Shown: positions 11,161 through 23,502, numbered from the stretch's first letter. The stretch is 42,580 nt of DNA from Nemertoderma westbladi (GCA_032718475.1 JAUCBJ010007521.1:1-42580), one strand, 5' to 3'. Program-made: numbers and translations. The notes: generated from the letters alone by a model not told the origin.

Positions 11161-12005
11161 TCCCAGTAACTTAATCCAATTTTAGGGGGTCGGAGCAATC
11201 TAGATATTATGAGAACCGCCTTTATCTGCAGATTCCAAATCTGAAAACCGTTTTAAATTTCACCAAAAATTGCCAAAGATATTATCAAAATACTAAGGTA
11301 TAAATTTTGAGACGTAAATCGCTATAATTCTAATGTTTTGTTTACTCCAATTCTAAAATATTAATTACGCTAATAAATAAACAAGATGGAGAGTTTTATA
11401 GGTTCAACTAAAAAGTAGTTAATATTCTGGAACTGTCCTGTAGTAGCGCAGCATTTGAATTGATCTTGTGTTATTCCATTTATAGTCTTCCATTTAGAAA
11501 CTGAATTAATAATTAATAATTTACCTAAATTAAAATAAAAACAAATGTAAACATACTTTTATTGACAGAAAAATAGAGTAAAAAATAAACGCAGATGAAC
11601 GCATAATGTATAAAATACATAATGTATAAAATAAACGCATATGCGGGCAAGAATGTTCTAGAATAAACAGAAAAAACATTAGAATTAGAGCGATTTAATA
11701 AAACACATTTTTGGAAATTTAATAATTTTCACATTTTAGTGGAGATTTTTCACGTACAAAAAATTGGATTGTTGTATTGATTTTAGGTGCATAATTCAGA
11801 TTTTTTGGAGCATTTTATTTTTGTCATCATTATACCCAAAGGCACTTTTGTTAAATTGTTGACACTTTGTCATAATTTCACAATTTTATCTCGTTATGTT
11901 AAGCTATCTAGCTATGAAATAGTAATATCTTCCTCGATATTTTATAATTTCAATCATAATAGGCCTACCTTCATTTTAATCCAATAGCTAGCTATTTCCA
12001 GATAA
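11161..12005. other. AT-rich non-coding stretch
   Basis: No supported coding or RNA gene was seen. Short direct repeats such as ATAATGTATAAAATA occur near 11600-11640. Confidence 0.4.
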
Positions 12006-12009
12006 AACA

Positions 12010-12710
12010 AATATTGCGTTTTTTGAAGTTAATTTAGGGCACTACTTAAGTAGGCCTATACTATAGCTTGTGTGACCATTTTTGAACATTGATTTTTTGT
12101 GTTTTTGAGTGATTTTTGGATATTGGTGAATGGTAAATCCTCTAGTAGAATGTTCTAAAGTCCTTATCTCCTTACCAAATAGTGCCTAGTGAATTATAAA
12201 ACCTTAGTTACTGTAGTAGGCCTAGATATTTATGGTAGCTCGTGATTTTATACTACTGTACGTACAGTAGCTAGTGTATTTTGAAAGTAAAAAAATTTGT
12301 ATTGTTTATTAATAGTGTTTTTTGATATTGGTGAATGTTCTAGAACCTTAGTAGATATTTTTTTATGGTAGCTAGTGTTTTTTTACTACCTAGTATTTAA
12401 AAAAACAAATTTAACAGTTATAATATCATCAATATTTTTGGTCATTATTCCGTAACAGTTTAAACCTGAAATATAAATGTTTTCGCATATAATTTATAAT
12501 TTATAATATATTCATAATTTATAATTTCAAAAAATTATAGCTAGTAAAAAAACACTACCAGCCATTAAAACATATCTACTAATGTTCTAGAACACTTACT
12601 GTACCAATAACAAAAAAAAAAAAAATTACAGTATTTTTTAAATTTAAAAAATGGTCACACAAGCTACTGTATACTAGTGCCTAAATTAGTATTAGGGCCT
12701 ACCGTTCGAC
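12010..12710. repeat. Imperfect inverted-repeat (foldback) element upstream of CFAP57
   Basis: The left half (about 12020-12410) contains GCTTGTGTGACCATTTTT and GTTCTAGAACCTTAGTAGATAT. The right half (about 12535-12710) contains their reverse complements (AAAAATGGTCACACAAGC, ATATCTACTAATGTTCTAGAAC). The left arm also carries an internal partial duplication (GATATTGGTGAATG twice). No target duplication was identified. Confidence 0.6.
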
Positions 12711-12902
12711 TATTGTTTTTGTATAGTATCTCGTGTTTTAAAACTTGAAAGTTAACTTCAAATCAGAAGACAATGTGTAGGCCTATGGTGACTATGGCGT
12801 GTTTGAAATTTATAGCACTTTCCATTCGGTTTTAAGCTGTACTGACTGAACTATTCAGTACTATATTTACTATTTGTACTACAAATTTTCACATCTGTAA
12901 AA

Positions 12903-13102
12903 ATGTCCATTGGAGTTGCTAGCGTAAAGTACATATTTGGTTTGTCATCCGATGTTTTTAACAATGTGGCTCACGTCGATGAACAAACTGTTATCTATCC
13001 CGCTGGTGGGGCTCTCGTCATCTATAATGTAGTCCAAAGAAGTCAAAAGTTTATCAATTGCGGAGAAGGGGTATCCTGCATGGCAGTCAGCCCCGACCGG
13101 AG
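12903..13102 (+). CDS. CFAP57: CFAP57 exon 1 (cilia and flagella associated protein 57)
   Basis: Encodes the first 66 residues plus two bases of a WD-repeat protein of motile cilia (also called WDR65). The segments YIFGLSS, DEQTVIYPAGG, QKFINCGEG and VSPDRR follow the known N-terminus of the family. The exon ends at AG|GTTAAT (GT at 13103-13104), and the split codon is completed by exon 2. The start is the ATG at 12903; the sequence just upstream has no other in-frame start and reads as 5' UTR. The protein acts in axonemal inner dynein arm assembly or ciliary motility, from family knowledge. Confidence 0.88.
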
Positions 13103-13269
13103 GTTAATATATATATATATGAACATATAAACATATATATATACATAATATATAAAGACGAAATGGGTACAGTACAACCTGACTGGCGAAGTATATACTG
13201 TATAATATAAAACCAAATAGAAACCAGCCTCCTATCAAAAATGAATCCTACCTTCAAATAAACACTAAT

Positions 13270-13490
13270 TTCTGCACGAATAACTATCCTATATATTAGA
13301 AAATACAGGACTTTTATTGCGCCGAAGGGGGTAAGTCTACATACTAAATTTAATAAAAATAAGGGGTTTCAGGATTTAAACACTGTACCCCGAGAAACAC
13401 AGCTCCATCATCAGCAGACTTACCCCTTTCGGCGGACTAAAAGTACTGTATTTTCTAATATACAGTATAGGATAGTTATTCGTGCAATTA
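13270..13490. mobile_element. MITE-like inverted repeat in CFAP57 intron 1
   Basis: Arms of about 70 bp: GCACGAATAACTATCC...GAAAATACAG and CGCCGAAGGGGGTAAGTCT on the left, with the mirrored copy AGACTTACCCCTTTCGGCGG...GGATAGTTATTCGTGC on the right, around an ~85-bp loop. No clear target duplication was found. Confidence 0.65.
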
Positions 13491-14270
13491 TCAAAAAAAT
13501 ATTTACTAGCTAAAAAAAAATACTATCTACGATAAAAATCACCAGCTAGGTCTACCAAGAGCAAGTACTCTGTCATCATATACATATATACATACTGTAT
13601 ACATACAGTATCATCATTATTAGTATAAAAATTTGTTATACAATGCATCAAAAACATTTAATGAAAATGTTAATACAGTACAAACGGAACTCTAGCCATT
13701 ATGTATGATGGATTTACTGGGAATTCGTCTGGGTCTAAAGTTCCCTGGTTTTTCTGAAACAGTGTGTCCCCAAAATAGTTGATTGACATTCATTGAGCTG
13801 GGAAGAATTGAAGTCCTTTTATCTACAATATCAGCCGAGGATTTTAAGATTTGTTGTAAAAATCATCCAACAACGCAGTTGGGGTACTCACAATAATTAG
13901 TTCCACCTTTTTGTGAAAATTATTAGCCTTCCTGCCAGAACATGAGTGGCAGATGATGATTCTCATGATTGTTATCCATACCCGCATGTATAGGTACAGT
14001 ATGTAGTAGGCGAATATATACTGTAGTTACGACTAAACAATGCCTATAGGGTTGAGTGAGTAGGTGATATCTTTTATACTGTACCTACCTACTGTACACC
14101 ATGTCCCAGAATATAGTGTCGTAATTCAGTGACACGGCCCTGAGATTCCATGAGATTGTATGAAATTTGAAACAGAGATAGTTTCACCTCCCGACCACTG
14201 ACTGGGTGAGCCAGAATTTTTATTTTTGCTTTCAATCTTTAGCTACAAGCGTTTAAAAAAGTTATCCAGC

Positions 14271-14892
14271 GATATTACACCAGTTACAGCGCAGTTATTC
14301 TTCTACCTTATACAGTAGCTGTTTGTTGGTACCAATGGAAAACTGGTCATGCAAGGATTCCAAATATATAACACAAGTGATATTACACCAGTTACAGCGC
14401 AGTTATTCTTCTACCTTATAGCTGTTTGTTGGTACCAATAGAAAGCTGGTCATGCAAGGATTCCAAATATATAACACAATTTGAATTTGGTTGAAAAATT
14501 GCTGAGATATGAGCGTTCAAATGTTGCATGGTTTTGCACCGGCGCGAGGCTATTTTATTCTATTTAATAAATAAACCATATTCTGGAATATTTTTTAAAT
14601 GTATGAATAGCTAGCTACGTAATAGAATGATTAAAGATGTAATGCATTGTTGCCCAGCTACGTATTTGGATAAACAAAATATTCCAGAATATGATGCATT
14701 TTATTAAATCGAATAAAATAGCCTCGCGCCGGTGCATATCCGTGCAACATTTGAATGCCTATATCTCAGCTATTTTTCAACGAAATTCAAATTGTGTTAC
14801 ATATTTGGAATCCTTGCATGGCCAGCTTTCCAGTGGTACCAACAAACAGCTATAAGGTAGAAGAATAACTGCGGTGTAACTGGTGCAATATA
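14271..14892. mobile_element. Foldback element in CFAP57 intron 1 with a duplicated left end
   Basis: The arms share TTACACCAGTTAC, CAGTTATTCTTCTACCTTAT, GTTTGTTGGTACCA and GCACCGGCGCGAGGC in opposite orientation. The outer 108 bp of the left arm is tandemly duplicated (copies start at 14271 and 14379). The loop lies around 14560-14690. Confidence 0.75.
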
Positions 14893-15036
14893 TTATTTAT
14901 TGCATTATTTGTAATAATTTGCATTTTTGTATGGGGTGCACTTTACACTTCGATAAACATTGTGGACACTTAACACTTCCCATTCTGGAGTTTGTCATAT
15001 AAATTATTATATGCCTTCTTAATTATTGATTTTTAG

Positions 15037-15331
15037 ACATGTTGCAATATCACAGAAATGCCATGATTATTCTCGAATAGTTGTCTACGACATTCACAAA
15101 CATGGGAGAAAATGCAAGGTTCTAAATCAGGGAGACCATCCATCGATTGAATTTGTAAATTTATCTTTCAGTTCAGACTCAAAACGTTTAATAGCCCAGG
15201 CCGGTAATCCAGACTGGACCCTCTATTACTGGGTCTGGGAAAAAAATCGACTGCTAGCACTATTAACAACCACTGACAAGAATGCAGGCCCTGTTCACCA
15301 GTGTTCATGTACTCCAGGTGATAGTAACCAG
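15037..15331 (+). CDS. CFAP57: CFAP57 exon 2
   Basis: 295-bp exon between acceptor TTTTTAG (AG 15035-15036) and donor CAG|GTGAGT (GT 15332-15333). It encodes 98 full residues, completing the split codon from exon 1 and ending in phase 0. The peptide includes IVVYDI, VLNQGDHPSIEFVNLSFS and YYWVWEKNRLLALL, matching the early WD blades of CFAP57 (an 'FSPDSK' blade and a 'YWLWEK'-type strand). Confidence 0.88.
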
Positions 15332-16708
15332 GTGAGTTCCTTTCCTACTGTATATTAGGCCTATAGAGTAGTAAACAAACTTCGTTGGCATTCCTAGTAC
15401 AGTACTAAACACTGGTTGCTTATTATTAGTAATAATAATAATAAAGGTTACTTATATTTGTTGTTGCTGGCGCTGTTGAGGCTCACATAATTAAATTATA
15501 CCGGTAAACTTGGATTAAGAGTCTCAAACAGATGAGTTTTGAGCTGGTTTTTAAACGTTGAGTAACTTTTTGCAGCCAGTGAGTTGTTTGTTAGGGGAAC
15601 ATGTAAACAGATTGTTAAGTGCGACCTAAGCACCCGGGTTACCTCACGTTGCTAAACCTCACTTATTAAATAATTCGGAGCTGTACCATCAATACACTTT
15701 TTTTTTTACGAGACAAGCTATTCTAAAATCAACACGCTTCTCTATCGGCAGCCAGTACAGTACTGTAGCTATTTTAATATTCTATTAGATGAAGTGTACA
15801 TATAAACACCATCAACTATATGATACCATACAGTATATTTAATGTTGCGGATTGACGTCGAGCGCGGCGTGAGCATATTATGTTGATCCTCCAGGGGGCT
15901 GGACGGAAGAACTGGGGGTGAGGGTCTTGCCACGTATATAAATAAAAGAGTTTATGTCCGTATGCGCATTTCTCCAATTTCGGGGGTCTTCAGCGGAATA
16001 TATTATACATTTAAAAAAATCCAAATTAAATAAAATTCAAAGTAAATTTACAAATAAAACGATATGGGCAGAACGCGTAATTATAGTTAGAGTAGTATTA
16101 AATATTGATTTATAATTAAGTAATTTAAGCAGGATAAATAATTTATACAATCTATGGATGTTAATACATACAGTATAAACAATAATAGTTATTTATTATA
16201 ATATATGTACAAAACGAAGGAAATAAGAAAGTTGATATCAGGAAAAGCTTGACGGATGTAGCTTTGTTTAACAAACAATAGTGGTGATTGGAAGTCAGGG
16301 ACTGGTAGAAATTCCCTTAGTACCGGTAGGTCAAATTGGGCCCTATTTGGGGGGGGGGGGGGGGGGGGGGAATACGCATACGGACATAAACTCTTTTATT
16401 TATATACATGGCAAGACCCTCACCCCAGTTCTTCCCTCCAGCCCCCTGGAGGCTCAACATATAATAAATAATGATACCATGGACAATTACATGTATTACG
16501 AGTTACAGTAGTTTAGTTAGTTTGTTACTGTAGGCCTAGTGAGTAAGTGACTTACTTATTTTATTTTTAGTTAGTAATTAAATATGTATTACAGTATATT
16601 TAATAAATTAAACTACCTATTGCATATTAATTCCATAAAATATTACAATTTATGTAGAACATTTACTACTGTTATGTTTTTCAATATTTACTTGTATTTT
16701 TGTTGCAG
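15332..16708 (+). other. CFAP57 intron 2, containing an inverted-repeat element
   Basis: GT...AG intron of 1377 bp; the acceptor is TTTTTGTTGCAG. It contains a (TAA)n run near 15426-15445, a T9-10 tract near 15700, and the element at 15883-16460. Confidence 0.8.
15883..16460. mobile_element. Inverted-repeat element with ~90-bp ends and an internal G-tract
   Basis: The left end has ATGTTGATCCTCCAGGGGGC, then GTGAGGGTCTTGCCA, then AGTTTATGTCCGTATGCG. All three appear in reverse complement at 16365-16460. A run of about 20-25 G lies at 16350-16370, just inside the right arm. ATGATACCAT occurs on both sides (about 15819-15828 and 16470-16479) and could be a 10-bp target duplication. However, the left copy lies some 50 bp outside the arm, so this is uncertain. 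Confidence 0.6.
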
Positions 16709-19700
16709 GTGTGCATCGTAGGTTGGGGTTTTATAAAACTATATCGTTTTAAAGAAGGACTACTTAAACAAATTTCATTCCCAAAGCATGATTCATTGCA
16801 TTTCACATATCACATCTGGTTGTCCGAGGTACTAGTTGCCGTAGGAACTGATAAAGGAAGAGTACTTATCTTCGATAACTCTGACCTCCGTCATGTCATT
16901 GACATATCAAACCCCGAAATGGAATCGCCTGGTAAAGTCCGAAGGTCAATGATTCCCGGAATACAATCTAGCTCAGCTGTCACATTGAACAAGCAATCCA
17001 ATTCCCGAATCCACTGCATGGTCACCATGACTAAAGGATTTATATGTTCATCTGGCCAGGGGCTTGTCCATATAATGGAACGAACTGATAATGGCACATA
17101 TCAAAGGGTAAAAGAGGTTAATGTTCTTGTTGATGCATCTGTAATGGCTGATACAACTAAGGTTTCTGCGCAAGAAGTGAGATGTTTATCACTGAGTCCA
17201 ACGAATGAGACCCTCATCGGTTCTACCAACTCCCACCAATTGGTCACCCACTGCTTAGTCACTACAGTAGTTGGTGTTAATGTTGATTCTTATTTCTCCA
17301 AGTTTGATCCACTCACTCAAAGCTTCCATTGTGGCAGCATCACCGGCATGAGCATTTGTTATCGCAAACCTTATATAGCAACATGCTCCTTGGATAAGTC
17401 AATTCGTATCTGGAATTTTGAAACAAATATCCTTGAAATATATAGAATTTACCAAGAAGAGGTTTTGAGTGTATCCTTACATCCATCTGGTCTCTTTCTC
17501 CTTGCTGGATTTTCCGATAAGGTCCGTATGATGAATATTCTTATTGATGATCTTAGAATTTGTGCGGAATTTTCTATTCGTGGCTGTCTGGAATGTTCAT
17601 TCAGTAATGGTGGCCATATGTTTGCAGCAGCGCAGGCAAACTTAATTTATGTTTATTCATCAGTGACTTTCGATAACATTCTAAGCCTAAAAGGGCACAT
17701 TGGAAAGGTCAGAACCATTGTTTGGTCAGATGATGATAATTGCATAATATCCTGTGGCATGGATGGGGCAGTATATGAATGGGATGCATCTTCTGGTAAC
17801 CGCATCTGCGAGTCAGTTCTTAAAAGTTGCATTTACAATGATGTTTGTTGTGGAACCCCAGATGGTAAAGTAACATATGCTGTAGGCTCAGATAATACAT
17901 TGAGGCAGATTTGTGATTCCTCTGTGGTATACGAGGCTGCTATGGGGCCGACAACCTTGACCCAAGTTGCACTCAGCCATATTCCCCGCAGCAAACAACA
18001 CCTCGAGACCACACGTATGATGTTTGCTGCAACAGCAAATGGATCATTGCGATGCTTGAGTTTTCCATTGACTTCAACCTGCGAGTGGACTGATTATGGA
18101 GCCCATCAAGGACCGATATCGCGTATGAGAATTGCTTGGGATGACCAATTTATTATTACAGCAGGCGAAGACGGATGCGTTATAATTTGGAAGGTCACAG
18201 ATAAAGATGGAATCTCTATAAAACGAGACTTAGGCATTGAATATGCTGAAGAAATCCTCATCACAAAAATAGAATTGGAGGATAAGAATATGTGTATGAA
18301 TGAACTATCAACCCGCTGTGAAGAACTGAAAACGGAAAATGAGTATCAACTTAAGTTGAAAGATATGAATTATGATGAGAAAACAATGGACCTTACCCAT
18401 AAATTTATAAACAAAGCAGAGGCTTTAAAAGCAGAAATTAATGCCATGGAAAGAAGACAATTACTGAGTGATGAAAAACATTCCAAACAAATTGCGGAAT
18501 TGAATGAAAAGCAAGGTAAAGAAATGGAGGAATTAGAAGCAAGAACCACCGACAAACTGATGCAAGAATATGAAAAGTACCAAATATTATATGTCAAAAA
18601 TGAAAAAATGCAACAAGACAATGAAAAAAGAATGGCCGAAATGGAACAAACGAAAGAGATTTCTCTTGCAGAATTAACACAATACTATGAGACGAAGCTT
18701 CAAGATAAAATATCACAGCTAGAAGTAGCAGGTGATGAGTCAAGACAAATGCTGAGAGAATACGAAGAAGCTAAAAAACAAGTTGAGCAAGATGCAGACA
18801 GAGAAATTCTGAACATTAAAACTTTGTATGAAAAGAAGCTCCATGTCGAAAAAGATGCCAATCGCAAGCTGAAAGGTGAGACAGGTATTTTGAGGAAAAA
18901 ATTTACAAGTTTACAAAAGGAAATCGAAGAACATAAATTGGAGATCGCTCGCCTCAAAGGTGAGGTGACTAAGCTTAACAGCAATATAAAGATACTAGAT
19001 AAGGACGTTGTAGGACTCAAGAGAGAGATTGAAGAACGAGATGAAACAATCCAGGATAAAGAAAATAGAATATACGATCTCAAAAAGAAAAATCAAGGAT
19101 TGGAGAAGTTTAAGTTTGTTTTAGATTACAAAATCAAAGAATTGATGAAACAAATAGAACCTCGTGAAAATGATATCAAGTCGAAAAAAGAACAAATAAA
19201 TGAAATGGAGAAAGAACTACACAAGTCCACCAATGAGAATACTGCTTTAAAGTTGAAAAATGCAGATTTGAATCTGAAACTGAAAGCCAACGACAATGAA
19301 ATGAGTATAGAAAGACGCCAGTTTCGCCAAATGGAGGTATTAATTGGTCGAATGCAGAAAGATATTCATGATGCGGTTGGGGTCATACAGAATCCAAAGT
19401 CGGTGAAGCAGTTAGTGAGAGCTATGTTCGAAAAATATGGCAAGGATGCAATGCCGAGAGAAGAAATTGAACCCGAAATACAAAATGAATTCTCCCGACA
19501 GCGGGATCATTTGGAGAAATCCATTGTAACGCTGAAAATGAAATCCACAAAAGACACACAGAGTCAGAAAGCTGACAAAGTTCGCATAATGCAGGACAAT
19601 GTTGCACTTATTGGTGAGATAAACGACCTCCGTACTGACTTGAAGATCACTCGCGTCCGCATCAGGGAGCTGGAAGCCGAGTTGACGTACAAAGGATGTA

Positions 19701-19717
19701 AAATCCCTAATAAATAA
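16709..19717 (+). CDS. CFAP57: CFAP57 exon 3 (terminal 3-kb exon)
   Basis: A single uninterrupted exon of 3009 bp encoding 1002 residues; with exons 1-2 the protein is 1167 residues, slightly shorter than the ~1250-residue vertebrate protein. The N-terminal part continues the WD40 propeller region to about residue 660 (CSLDKSIRIWNFE, SLKGHIGKVRTIVWSDDD, GEDGCVIIWKV). The rest is a long coiled coil (ETGILRKKFTSLQKEIEEH, ERDETIQDKENRIYDLKKKN, KFKFVLDYKIKELMKQIEP). These blocks are strongly conserved in CFAP57. The last ~80 residues of the vertebrate tail are missing. An AATAAA (19709-19714) abuts the stop codon, but polyadenylation there is not proven. The lack of introns in 3 kb is unlike vertebrate genes. 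Confidence 0.95.
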   Translation: MCIVGWGFIKLYRFKEGLLKQISFPKHDSLHFTYHIWLSEVLVAVGTDKGRVLIFDNSDLRHVIDISNPEMESPGKVRRSMIPGIQSSSAVTLNKQSNSRIHCMVTMTKGFICSSGQGLVHIMERTDNGTYQRVKEVNVLVDASVMADTTKVSAQEVRCLSLSPTNETLIGSTNSHQLVTHCLVTTVVGVNVDSYFSKFDPLTQSFHCGSITGMSICYRKPYIATCSLDKSIRIWNFETNILEIYRIYQEEVLSVSLHPSGLFLLAGFSDKVRMMNILIDDLRICAEFSIRGCLECSFSNGGHMFAAAQANLIYVYSSVTFDNILSLKGHIGKVRTIVWSDDDNCIISCGMDGAVYEWDASSGNRICESVLKSCIYNDVCCGTPDGKVTYAVGSDNTLRQICDSSVVYEAAMGPTTLTQVALSHIPRSKQHLETTRMMFAATANGSLRCLSFPLTSTCEWTDYGAHQGPISRMRIAWDDQFIITAGEDGCVIIWKVTDKDGISIKRDLGIEYAEEILITKIELEDKNMCMNELSTRCEELKTENEYQLKLKDMNYDEKTMDLTHKFINKAEALKAEINAMERRQLLSDEKHSKQIAELNEKQGKEMEELEARTTDKLMQEYEKYQILYVKNEKMQQDNEKRMAEMEQTKEISLAELTQYYETKLQDKISQLEVAGDESRQMLREYEEAKKQVEQDADREILNIKTLYEKKLHVEKDANRKLKGETGILRKKFTSLQKEIEEHKLEIARLKGEVTKLNSNIKILDKDVVGLKREIEERDETIQDKENRIYDLKKKNQGLEKFKFVLDYKIKELMKQIEPRENDIKSKKEQINEMEKELHKSTNENTALKLKNADLNLKLKANDNEMSIERRQFRQMEVLIGRMQKDIHDAVGVIQNPKSVKQLVRAMFEKYGKDAMPREEIEPEIQNEFSRQRDHLEKSIVTLKMKSTKDTQSQKADKVRIMQDNVALIGEINDLRTDLKITRVRIRELEAELTYKGCKIPNK

Positions 19718-22545
19718 TCCCAATAACGTTTAGTGGACCCATCGTCGACGGGTTAATGTAACATGCTGAATAATTATTGCAGAAAAATATATATTTTATT
19801 GGTTGTAATATATATTATTCAAGAGATTTACAAACAATTACAAGAGTACACCAAATTTAATTTTAAAGCCTTTTCCAGTAGCCTACAGTAGGTACCGGTA
19901 CCAGTAGGTATGTGTAAACACCAAAATAGACTAAAAAGTAAATGTTATGAATACTTATAATAAAACTTATACATTTAGATTTCAGACAGCCAGTGATCAG
20001 CTGATGGTACCTGCGATCAGCTGACGGCAGTCAGCCAATCGCTAGATTGGCGGTTGGCACTGCATCTTAAGGTTTTCTCAAGGACCCCGGAATTAAATGT
20101 CAATAAAGACCACATGGAGAAAGAAAATGGTACTGAAACTTAGAAAACTCATATCAACCTATCTATCGTTAGATATCAACCGCGAAGCATTACTATTTAT
20201 TTTCATTACTTTCAATGAGACTTTAATTTAGTATAATTTAGTTATATTATATTATATTATTCAGATGTAGGAGACATCTCGGGCACAAAGCAAATTAAAA
20301 CAATGATATAAAATATCTATTTAAAATACACGACACAGATTTCTGATTGGCTTACATGTGACCTAGTTAGTTATTACGTTGTCCTGGGCCGGCTTTTTCC
20401 TCTCGACGGCCCTGGCCACACCACGCCAATGCAATTACCCGAATGAAAACGGATGGAAGTAATAATGTAGATTCGAATAACAACGAGTTTTTGTGGGACG
20501 AGCGGATCCGGACTCTGACACTGTTACGCATTCACTGTTACTGTTAGGGAACTGACACTGTTACGGGGGTGGGTCAATAAAGGCAAATAGTTGTTGTTGG
20601 CGTTGTTGTCGTCGTTGTCTGCGTTACCGTTTTGACAGGCTAAAACTTTGTGTCGGATTTAAGACACAAAGATACCCCTCCGTGATCCCCAACTGCCAGG
20701 TGAATGAACCTTACCAGTATTAATATACCTAGTCTAGTACTGTACATCGGAATCTACCTACAGTCACCCAAACACTTTTTATGACCGTTGGTAATACCAT
20801 CATCCTGTAAATGGATGTTATGTAGATTTGATAAATTCACTAATTCACAATACAGTAGGCTATCTACTGTAAAATTCGCCCGTGCAATGCAAAATAAGAT
20901 AAGATAAAATAAAGAAAAAGAAAAAAAAGGATAAAATACGATAAGCTCTCGGTGCTATGGTAAATTATCCAACACTATATAAAACTCAACGTTGAATCTA
21001 TGGGGAAACTTGTTATCGCTGTAACCATGAAAAACTGTTTATGGTTGCTAGGCCTACAGTATTGTATTACAGCAGTAAGTAGACTTAATTAAATTTTTTA
21101 ATTTTTACCATATTAGATACTGTTGGCCTAATGTAGAACGTCCACATCAACCATATTTTTGGAGCGACCTGACTAGAGAGGCCCCATGTGGTATTTCTGG
21201 GATACTGAATCGAATGGAAGTTGCCAAAACATGAACTAAATAAGGGATGTTCGACTTCTGTGGGCCCAAATTTGATGCGGCACTGAAAATATAAAGTTTG
21301 AAAAATTAATTATCAAAAACTGCTTTGGAAACCGCGAAAGCGGAAGAAAAATAAGATCATCACATCATTCGACCCCGAATGCATGCTCCGAAGAATGGCT
21401 TTAATCTGTTTATTCCCTACAACGCTATAAGTATTGAGTAAAGGTTTTTTTGAGTGGTACTCAATTTCTACAAAATGTATTTAAATCTTCGAAGTTATGT
21501 AAAACCACCCCTACAATTCCACATTGGGTCAATGCTTTACTTGGCAATTAATGGCCACGCAGTGGGTCGACCGGAGAAACTGGCGACTTCTCTCTTACTT
21601 AACCATTATGATCCATAGTTTGTTCGTAGGGCCATCCTTGTTATTAAGCTCATGCCATGTTCCACTGTTCCATCCTGTGCGGAAACTTTCAGTTTGAAAT
21701 GTATACAATGTGAAACATTTAGTTTGAAATGTTTTCGGATGCTTGAATGAGGTTGGCTGTGCCATTAACTTATCTCAGAATGCGACTCATTAAAACAAGT
21801 ATGACAAATATAAGTAATAGTAAAACAAGTATAAATGAGACAATTATATGTCAGGGAGTCACATTTAAATTTATGGTTTACGATTAATTTTCAGGATTGT
21901 TACTTAATCTATTTAATTAGTGAAGAAACAGTTTCATTGATATGCTTTTCACAAAGTGGTGAGGAATATTGTGTAGGCAATAACAAAATAATTGCATAAA
22001 GTTCCTTAAATATAAGATAAAATAATAATATAAAGTACCTACCGCACCGGTTATAATAATATAAAGTAATCATATAACATATAACGCCACCAATACAGTA
22101 CCATATGTCGCCAAACCCGAGATCCAGCATCCATCCGATGTCATCATATACACCAATGCCGCGCCTTGTCGTATTAATTGGTTAATTATAGTAATTAAAC
22201 TTATTTTTATTAAGTATTTATTTCAATCCGAGCCATTTGAAATGTCTAAATATCAGTACAAACATACTAAATTACAAAATATAGTTTACTGAGGTATATT
22301 TCAACTAATAACATACAAACATTATCTGACTACCCATAATAAGCTTTGAATTACCTATATATCCTATTGAATTTAATTTAATTACGTCTGGTATGGATGG
22401 CACAGTAAAATATATGAACAATAAAACAATATATAAATGAAATTCAAATTCATAATATAAATAAATTAATTAATTAAAATGGTATGAGTCTAGCATATTA
22501 TTCAGTCTGAGGCGGCCCACACTCTGATTGGCTGTGCGTTTTGTG
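19718..22545. other. Intergenic region, no gene supported
   Basis: AT-rich. It holds short repeats: a doubled GATCAGCTGA motif at 19995-20025, GATAAGATAAAATAAAG-type A-rich repetition at 20895-20945, and ATATTATATTATATTAT near 20245. No coding exon or RNA gene could be supported. Confidence 0.4.
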
Positions 22546-22551
22546 GGCAGT

Positions 22552-23029
22552 TTAGTAGGTGGTACAAGGGGCAACGTTATCACAAAGATTACAGCGGCAC
22601 GATGCACAAGGGGAGTGAAAGCCCTGAGTTTTGCAGATTTTATGGTGAAAACCGTGTATAGACACTCTCGTAGTTACGTGACGCAATTTATTCATAGCAA
22701 CGGTCCACCCTCGCGACTGGAAGGCTGGTGAAGTCCAGAAGTCATGAGGGATGTCGTCGATTTTTGTTGCGACTTCAGCACGGTATTGGCGCAGTGCGTC
22801 GGTGTCAGGGAGATGGAACTGTGTTGCAATATCTTCTACAAGGTAATTATCTCTTGCACATTGCAAAAACAAGACGATTTAAAGTGTTTTTATGGACACC
22901 AAGTGTCTTTTTAAGAAATGACGCCTTAACGCGGTCCAAACTGTGCAAGTTTGCGGTAGATAGATATTCCCAAAATTCAGTGATGTTGTATGTCAAGATG
23001 GGCATTATTTTAATACGAAAAATCGACAC
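22552..23029 (-). mobile_element. LINE-type reverse-transcriptase C-terminal remnant, frameshifted
   Basis: Two minus-strand frames (23029-22847, then 22872-22552, different frame) together show LDRVKASFLKKTLGVHKNT, then LVEDIATQFHLPDTDALRQY, then HGFHHKIC....C.CNLC. From memory, this order (RVKALFLKRALGVH, then HGFHH.IC, then a terminal C..C pair) is the C-terminal portion of an invertebrate retroelement reverse transcriptase. A frameshift near 22850-22870 and missing upstream domains show that it is dead. Confidence 0.6.
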
Positions 23030-23502
23030 TGCTGTCTATATATATCCTATTGTACAGTTTCAGCCTACGCCATTTTTGCCTAAATCTCGGATGCATGGCC
23101 TATATGCATGGCCTATCTTCCTTGCACCAAACCAATACCCCCAGATCCCACCACACTCCGAGAAAGCCCCACGCGTGACGGCACACCTAAAAAACATTTC
23201 AAAGTGATCCGCGCATTTTGATGTATGTTTTTCCTATTGCCAGTATACTCTTAGGCCTATATACAGCATCTGTAAAACTAAGAATAATTTTAATTTAAAG
23301 GGAAGTTAAGTCGCACTTAAATAATTCGGTTATAATCATTTTTTTAATAAATAAGTTTTTACATATTTTGTGTTTCGTAATGTTTCTGTTAAATAATAAT
23401 CGTAAACTATAAATAAATAATTATTAAATAAAAATAAAATGTTTGAAAATAATTGACTGTGCCATATTTACCCTAATAATAATAATAAATGATTATTATT
23501 AA

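Larger units (their letters stand above)
13103..15036 (+). other. CFAP57 intron 1, carrying two inverted-repeat elements
   Basis: GT...AG intron of 1934 bp. It starts with a (TA)n/ACATATA tract and contains the inverted repeats at 13270-13490 and 14271-14892, which are listed separately. It has no coding exon that I could support. Confidence 0.8.

Noticed and set aside
10761-11169. Several overlapping ORFs with repeated SVCE/LVAG/CFCN peptides
   Set aside because: They exist in many frames of the palindromic minisatellite and reflect the repeat, not a gene.
18370-19723. Minus-strand ORFs antisense to CFAP57 exon 3
   Set aside because: Shadow frames of a strongly conserved coding exon; hydrophobic composition is the expected antisense of a coiled coil.
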